A DNA stretch of 10,510 nucleotides from CAZMVU01 sp964569295 (GTDB lineage: Bacteria > Hydrogenedentota > Hydrogenedentia > Hydrogenedentales > JAGMZX01): NCBI GenBank assembly GCA_964569295.1, contig CAZMVU010000177.1, positions 1-10,510 of the forward strand. Direction: 5' to 3'. The translations under genes and the position numbers were made by a program. The notes beneath the pieces are model-generated. The model was not told where the DNA came from. It saw nothing but the letters and a program-made list of their open reading frames with translations, and searched no databases. Shown piece after piece: positions 6,532-10,510 of this stretch (position 1 is its first letter; each line of letters begins with the position of its first letter).

Positions 6532-9500
6532 ATGAGCACAGCAATAAACGGCGACCTCTTCCAAAAAGCCACCGCACTACATAAGGAACAAAAGTTCGCG
6601 GAGTCCTTGGCAGCTATCGACAAGATGGGCAGCGTGGTGGACAACAGCGTGCCGCTGCTGATTCTGCGTACGCAAAACCTTTTGGCCCTGCACCGTCTGG
6701 ACGAAGCTCGGGACACCTGTGTGCGGGCGGCCAAGCGCATCGATCAAACCGAGTCGGACACGCGCGCCCTTGGCGATTTCCTGAGCGATAAAGAAAAACA
6801 GAAGATGCTGGAGACCGTCGCGCGGCAGCGCAACGAAGTCATCCGCCTGCGTGAGCGCATCGACATTCGCCTGGCAGACGCGACCGACAAGGCACAGTTA
6901 CAACACACGGTCGCCGCACTGCAATCAGAATTGGACACCATCAAGGGCAAGGCCCAGAACGCCTCCTCCTCACACGATGAACTGACCCAAGAACTCGAAA
7001 CCCTGCGCACCAAGGAGGCGGAGAAAGAGGCCGCCCTGCGCCAGGCCGCGCAGCAGGTGAAGCGGCTGCAAGGCACGCTCGAGGAACGCGAAGCGGCCAT
7101 CGCCCAGGCCAACCGGGAAAGCCAAGCACGTGAGAAACGCGTGCAGGCGCTCGAAGCGGAGCTCGTCAACCTGCACGACCGCGCCAGCCAGGCAGCCAAT
7201 TCACAGGACGCACTTCATTCAGAACTCGCCGAATTGCATAAGCAGGAAAACGCACGCAGTGAGGCCCTCGATGCCGCCCGCGCCCAACTCGAACAGCTCC
7301 AATCCCAGTTGGCCGATCGGGAACAGGCTATCGCCGAGGCGGAAAAACGCAACGCCGAACGCGAGAAAGCCATGGCCGAACTGCGCAAGCAGATGGACTC
7401 GCTCCATGCCCAGGCAGAAAACGCTTCGACTTCCGAGGCGGCCTTGCAAAGCGAGCTCGAACAGTTACGCGCCAACGAGCGCAGCAAGTCAGAAGCCCTC
7501 GAACAAGCACGCCGTGAAATGGACACGCTGCGCGCTACGCTCGAAGAGCGCGAGGCCGCCGTCGCCGAAGCACAACAGCGCAGTGCAGAAAGCGACCAGG
7601 TTGTCCAAGAGCTGCGCCAGGAGTTACACGGTATTCAGTCGCAGGCCGAGCAGGCATCGTCTTCCGAGCAAGCGCTCATGGAAGAAGTCAACGCACTGCG
7701 CCAAAACGAAACCGAGAAGTCCCAAGCCCTGCAATCCACCCGCAAAACGCTCGAAACCATGCGCGACGAGCTCACACGCCGCGAACAGGAAATCGAAAAG
7801 GCCCGTAGCGAACGCACCCTCAGCGAAGACGCCATCACCGAGCTGCAGCAGGAACTGGTCAACCTCCATAGCGAGGCGCAGCAAGCCTCCCAGTCCGAAG
7901 AAGAGATCATGCGCGAACTCGAGCAGTTACGCGCCAACGAATCGCACAAGGCCCGGGAACTGGACGCCACGCGCAACGAACTCGAAACCTTGCGCGCACA
8001 ACTGGGTGAACGCGAGCAAGCCATGGCCCAGGCCGTCGAGGCCAACAGCGAACACGAAGCAAAAATGGGCGCATTGCAGGAAGAACTACAGAACCTGCGA
8101 TCGAAGGCCAACGCGGCATCGGATTCCGAAGCCGCCCTCGCCGATGAAGTCACGCAACTGCGCGAAAGCGAAGCCGCGAAGAACAAAGCCCTCGAAGAAG
8201 CACGGAACGAAGTCGAGCAACTGCGCGGCCAACTCGCCGCCCGGGAAGAGGAAGCCGCCCAGGCCGCCGCCTCGAACAGCGAACACGAGGCCATGATGGC
8301 CAAGCTCAACGAAGAACTCCATGCCCTCAAAAACCAGGCAAATACCGCCTCCAACTCCGAACAGAAGCTCACCGAAGAAGTCGCCCAGTTACGCGCCAAC
8401 GAACAGACCAAGAGCCGCGAACTCGAAGAGGCACAAGGCAAGCTCACCGAATTGCAGGCCGCGCTCGAAGAGCGCCAGCGCGCCGCCGATGAGGCCGCCA
8501 GACAAAGTACAGAAAGCGCGGCGACCATCGAGAATCTGCAATCGGAAATGGAATCGTTGCGGCGGGCGGCCACCAGCGCCACCTCCTCCCAAGACGAACT
8601 CAACAACGAACTCGACGCCCTGCGCGCCGAACAGAGCGAAAAGACCGAAGCCCTCGAAGAAGCACACAAAGAGGTCGAGTCACTCAAGGAGTCCCTCGCC
8701 GGACGCGACAAGGAACTCGCACGCTCGGCGTATCTCCTGGACCGCGCCCGCAGCAAGGCCCCGCGCTCGCGGGTGGTCCCACTCCTCATCGTATTGGTAG
8801 TTGTCCTGCTGAGTGCAGTGGCATTTCTCCAGTGGCAGTCTGCCAGACAAACCGACGCGCGGGGCACCCAGGTTCTCCAGCTCGACTTTCCAACCGGCGA
8901 ACCGCTCGGCACCCTCTATACCCGCCCCGATGTGGCCGGCCACCAAACGCCCTGGAACAAATTCGGCCCAGCCCGCGGAACCATCCAATTAGACGTCACC
9001 ACCGACCTCGGACTGCGCCTGCCCGAGCAAACCGCCGAAGACCTCTCTGCCCTCGCCGCATTCGCCGGTCTGCCCCAAATAAAAGCCCTGTGGTTCGAGG
9101 CCCTCGAGATCAATGAAAGCAACCTCAAAACCCTCGACCGCTTTAACGCGCTCGAAGAAGTCAGCATCGAACTCGGACTTACCGCCGAAGGACGCGCCGC
9201 CCTCGCTGCCGTCCTGCCCGAAGACTGCACCCTGCACGCCGCCCTGCCGCTCGCTATCGCCCGGCAGCAAGCAAGCACCCCCCCACCCGAGCGCACCGTG
9301 CAATTCCCGACCGGTGCCTCACTGGGCGAACTCTTCGTGCGCTCCTGGACCGCACCCCCGCCAGCCGAATGGAAAGAATTCGGCCAGGCACGCGGAGCGG
9401 TCGACGTGCCCGCCGCCATGGCCCTCAAACTCGTGGTCTCGCCCCAAGCCGCGGCCGACCTCTCCGCACTCGCTACATTGCACAAGGACGATCTGCACAC

Positions 9501-9879
9501 CATCAGCCTCGTGGGGAACAGGGTGACCAACGCACAGATTGCCAACCTGCGCACGCTCACCGGCTTACGCGGACTCGACCTGTCGTACACAAGCGTAACC
9601 GACCGCGGACTGGACCAACTGCGCAACCTCGACAAATTGACACAGATTTGGATGTACGACATCGAAATGAGCGACAACGGATTCATGGTCTTCGACAACT
9701 TTCAGCAGCTGGAATTCCTAAAGATCGACGGCGCCAATATCACCAACCGCAGCCTCCCACGCATCAAAGCCCTCAAAGACTCACTGCGCTGGCTCCACAT
9801 CAGCGAAACCGGGATTACCCGCGAAGGCATCCTCGAGCTGCGCCGCCACCTCGACAACACCCGGATCAGCACCAAGTAA
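6532..9879 (+). CDS. Giant membrane-anchored coiled-coil protein with tandem FPTG modules and LRRs
   Basis: This 1115-residue protein is not one I recognise as a named gene. Residues 6-75 look TPR-like (KATALHKEQKFAESLAAIDK, then LLALHRLDEARDTCVRAAKR). Residues 134-743 are an uninterrupted Glu/Ala/Leu/Lys coiled coil made of eight units. RSKAPRSR precedes a single hydrophobic helix at about 748-766. With no signal peptide and positive charges on the N-side, the coiled coil should be cytoplasmic and the C-terminus extracytoplasmic. Residues 786-868 and 925-1000 are two copies of one module. Residues 988-1106 carry about five leucine-rich repeats with TxxTDRGLDQL-like turns. An N-cytoplasmic scaffold or mechanical/ligand receptor is the most that can be inferred. 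The ATG at 6532 has a weak GGA 5 nt upstream. Coding-strand C-richness contrasts with the G-rich aminotransferase gene. It is divergent from the MshEN/Nif11 operon. Confidence 0.9.
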   Translation: MSTAINGDLFQKATALHKEQKFAESLAAIDKMGSVVDNSVPLLILRTQNLLALHRLDEARDTCVRAAKRIDQTESDTRALGDFLSDKEKQKMLETVARQRNEVIRLRERIDIRLADATDKAQLQHTVAALQSELDTIKGKAQNASSSHDELTQELETLRTKEAEKEAALRQAAQQVKRLQGTLEEREAAIAQANRESQAREKRVQALEAELVNLHDRASQAANSQDALHSELAELHKQENARSEALDAARAQLEQLQSQLADREQAIAEAEKRNAEREKAMAELRKQMDSLHAQAENASTSEAALQSELEQLRANERSKSEALEQARREMDTLRATLEEREAAVAEAQQRSAESDQVVQELRQELHGIQSQAEQASSSEQALMEEVNALRQNETEKSQALQSTRKTLETMRDELTRREQEIEKARSERTLSEDAITELQQELVNLHSEAQQASQSEEEIMRELEQLRANESHKARELDATRNELETLRAQLGEREQAMAQAVEANSEHEAKMGALQEELQNLRSKANAASDSEAALADEVTQLRESEAAKNKALEEARNEVEQLRGQLAAREEEAAQAAASNSEHEAMMAKLNEELHALKNQANTASNSEQKLTEEVAQLRANEQTKSRELEEAQGKLTELQAALEERQRAADEAARQSTESAATIENLQSEMESLRRAATSATSSQDELNNELDALRAEQSEKTEALEEAHKEVESLKESLAGRDKELARSAYLLDRARSKAPRSRVVPLLIVLVVVLLSAVAFLQWQSARQTDARGTQVLQLDFPTGEPLGTLYTRPDVAGHQTPWNKFGPARGTIQLDVTTDLGLRLPEQTAEDLSALAAFAGLPQIKALWFEALEINESNLKTLDRFNALEEVSIELGLTAEGRAALAAVLPEDCTLHAALPLAIARQQASTPPPERTVQFPTGASLGELFVRSWTAPPPAEWKEFGQARGAVDVPAAMALKLVVSPQAAADLSALATLHKDDLHTISLVGNRVTNAQIANLRTLTGLRGLDLSYTSVTDRGLDQLRNLDKLTQIWMYDIEMSDNGFMVFDNFQQLEFLKIDGANITNRSLPRIKALKDSLRWLHISETGITREGILELRRHLDNTRISTK
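6931..8760 (+). repeat. Eight in-phase coiled-coil repeats of exactly 77 codons (231 bp)
   Basis: Units begin at 6931, 7162, 7393, 7624, 7855, 8086, 8317 and 8548. The first seven are 77 codons each with no insertion or deletion; the last has 71 codons before the membrane-proximal segment. Unit starts read LDTI, LVNL, MDSL, LHGI, LVNL, LQNL, LHAL and MESL. Positions 11-14 always fit A-x-x-S (ASSS, AANS, ASTS, ASSS, ASQS, ASDS, ASNS, ATSS). Position 53 is always Arg, and all but the last unit carry REx or RQR at 53-55. 77 is 11 heptads and also 7 hendecads, so the helix register is kept across every boundary. Confidence 0.92.
8887..9531 (+). repeat. Two tandem copies of an extracytoplasmic FPTG-W-FG-ARG module
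   Basis: Copy 1 starts at residue 786 (FPTGEPLGTL, then WNKFGPARG, then AEDLSALAAF). Copy 2 starts at residue 925 (FPTGASLGEL, then WKEFGQARG, then AADLSALATL). They are 139 residues apart, separated by a degenerate LRR-like stretch and a Pro-rich linker (STPPPERT). Copy 2 runs straight into the clearer leucine-rich repeats. Confidence 0.8.
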
Positions 9880-9898
9880 CCTCCAACGTTGCATAAAT

Positions 9899-10169
9899 CG
9901 CGCGCTGGATGATGCGGTGGCGCAGGGTGCCGAGGGTCTCGAATGCCCAGGCCGCGGCGCACTTGCCGGTTGTCGACTCGCGGCGCGGCACATCGAGCAT
10001 CTGTATTTCACGGGAGAGGTTGTGCGCTATCGTAGCGCACAGGGTATACATCTGGTTACCGTGGACGTTGCGGGGTGGGGATGACCTCGGCGCAGCATTT
10101 GCTCGAGAGCACCGGGCCATCGAAGTCGAGTGTGAGCCGTGCGAAGCCCTCGCGTTCCAGTCGCTCGTG
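9899..10169 (-). pseudogene. IS1380-family transposase remnant with internal deletion
   Basis: On the minus strand, from high to low coordinates, the sequence first encodes ARLTLDFDGPVLSSK. The LDFDG is at 10116-10130 and resembles the first catalytic Asp block of IS1380-type DDE transposases. After a short junction near 10060-10085 the frame shifts and reads NQMYTLCATIAHNLSREIQM, then WAFETLGTLRHRIIQRA (10057 down to 9899), which resembles the C-terminal region of the same family. The order is correct, but everything between the two blocks, including the remaining catalytic residues, is gone. Both ends are also cut. After IIQRA the frame leaves the family at about 9898, roughly 20 bp downstream of the coiled-coil gene's stop. 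The family match is from memory of conserved motifs. Confidence 0.72.
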
Positions 10170-10472
10170 GACGAACTGCGTCAGCTTTCGAGCATGCCCG
10201 ACAGGGAGCAAGCCGAGCGCTTCCTCAGGGGGTGGATCGCCCGGGCCGAGGTCTCGGGCATTCGCCAGCTCAAGAAATTCGCCAAAACACTCGCTGCCCA
10301 CCGAACCGGCATTCTGAACTGGTACGAGACCCCCATTTCAACCGGCCCCCTCGAAGGCACCAATAACAAAATCAAAACCATGAAAAGACAAGCCTACGGC
10401 TTCCGTGACACCGAGTTCTTCAAGCTCAGGATCATGGCACTGCATGAAACCAAGTACGCTTTAGTGCCTTAG
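10170..10472 (+). pseudogene. ISL3-family transposase remnant, C-terminal third
   Basis: Starting abruptly at DELRQL, the frame encodes the well-known ISL3 (IS204/IS1001/IS1096/IS1165 DDE) C-terminal blocks. These are FLRGWIARAEVSGI, then KKFAKTLAAHRTGILNWYE, PISTGPLEGTNNKIKTMKRQ, AYGFRDTEFFKLR and ALHETKYALVP, ending at TAG 10470-10472. The EGTNNKIKTMKRQAYGFRD block carries the conserved Glu of the catalytic triad. The zinc-finger N-terminus and both Asp-containing regions are absent. The upstream edge abuts the IS1380 remnant on the opposite strand, so the open frame that runs back to 9909 is a fusion artefact, not a gene. The fragment itself is undamaged, which suggests fairly recent truncation. 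Confidence 0.85.
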
Positions 10473-10477
10473 GCACT
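10463..10477. repeat. 6-bp inverted repeat across the ISL3 remnant stop codon
   Basis: AGTGCC (10463-10468) and GGCACT (10472-10477) are exact complements around TTA. No T-run follows. It could be part of an insertion-sequence end or a weak hairpin; the window stops too soon to tell. The remaining bases to 10510 are AT-richer and show no gene. Confidence 0.35.
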
Positions 10478-10510
10478 GACTCGTATAAAGAACAACAAGA
10501 AGTTATTCGG

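Noticed and set aside
7130..8296. 388-codon plus-strand frame within the coiled-coil gene
   Set aside because: It is a frame-shifted shadow of the repeats, rich in Lys/Pro/Arg/Ser, with its apparent periodicity inherited from the 231-bp units.
6931..8760. Possible CRISPR-like or satellite DNA reading of the 231-bp periodicity
   Set aside because: The units are coding, in frame and diverged at DNA level; the periodicity belongs to the protein.
7635..8912. 425-codon minus-strand frame opposite the coiled-coil gene
   Set aside because: Its Ser/Arg/Ala composition is the antisense image of Glu/Leu/Ala codons. There is no start signal or domain.
9909..10472. 187-codon plus-strand frame as an intact gene
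   Set aside because: Only the part from about 10170 is ISL3-like. The upstream part is antisense to the IS1380 remnant, so the frame is a chimera.

Overview
The window is GC-rich bacterial DNA. It holds one tRNA, six intact protein genes and three decayed transposase genes. Gram-negative features are inferred: a type II secretion/pilus-type MshEN domain, membrane-anchored SGNH proteins and leucine-rich repeats behind a membrane anchor. The style of the aminotransferase, the SGNH pair and the tandem-module/LRR protein reminds me of Planctomycetota or Hydrogenedentota-like bacteria. That is an impression only, because no phylogenetic marker protein is present.

Layout. At 2-78 (minus) lies a tRNA with a CAT anticodon whose body matches tRNA-Ile2 (the lysidine type). 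A 300-base gap with a strong hairpin follows, then a fold-type I PLP aminotransferase (378-1679, plus). Next come two convergent membrane-anchored SGNH/GDSL-type proteins (1780-3372 plus; 3387-4580 minus), only 14 bp apart tail to tail. A frameshifted IS1634-like transposase remnant (about 4767-5150, plus) fills the next gap.

The most unusual part is the divergent locus 5147-9879. Leftward runs a two-gene operon. Its first gene encodes a zinc ribbon, an MshEN (GspE N-terminal type) domain and a short HDOD-like tail (5410-6348, GTG start). Its second encodes an 86-residue Nif11-domain protein (5147-5407), 2 nt downstream. Rightward runs a 1115-residue protein (6532-9879). It has a TPR-like N-terminus, eight coiled-coil units of exactly 77 residues, one transmembrane helix, two copies of an FPTG...W..FG.ARG module and about five leucine-rich repeats. 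The 183-bp region between them has an extended -10 element on each strand and, between these, a perfect 7-bp dyad with a 7-nt spacer that may be a shared operator. I infer that the locus encodes a membrane-anchored filamentous scaffold or receptor, with a possible nucleotide-sensing adaptor and a small Nif11 protein. Nothing in the sequence proves that they work together.

The right end (about 9899-10510) is an insertion-sequence graveyard. An internally deleted IS1380-type transposase remnant on the minus strand abuts the C-terminal third of an ISL3-type transposase on the plus strand. I see no CRISPR array, rRNA, riboswitch or convincing rho-independent terminator.
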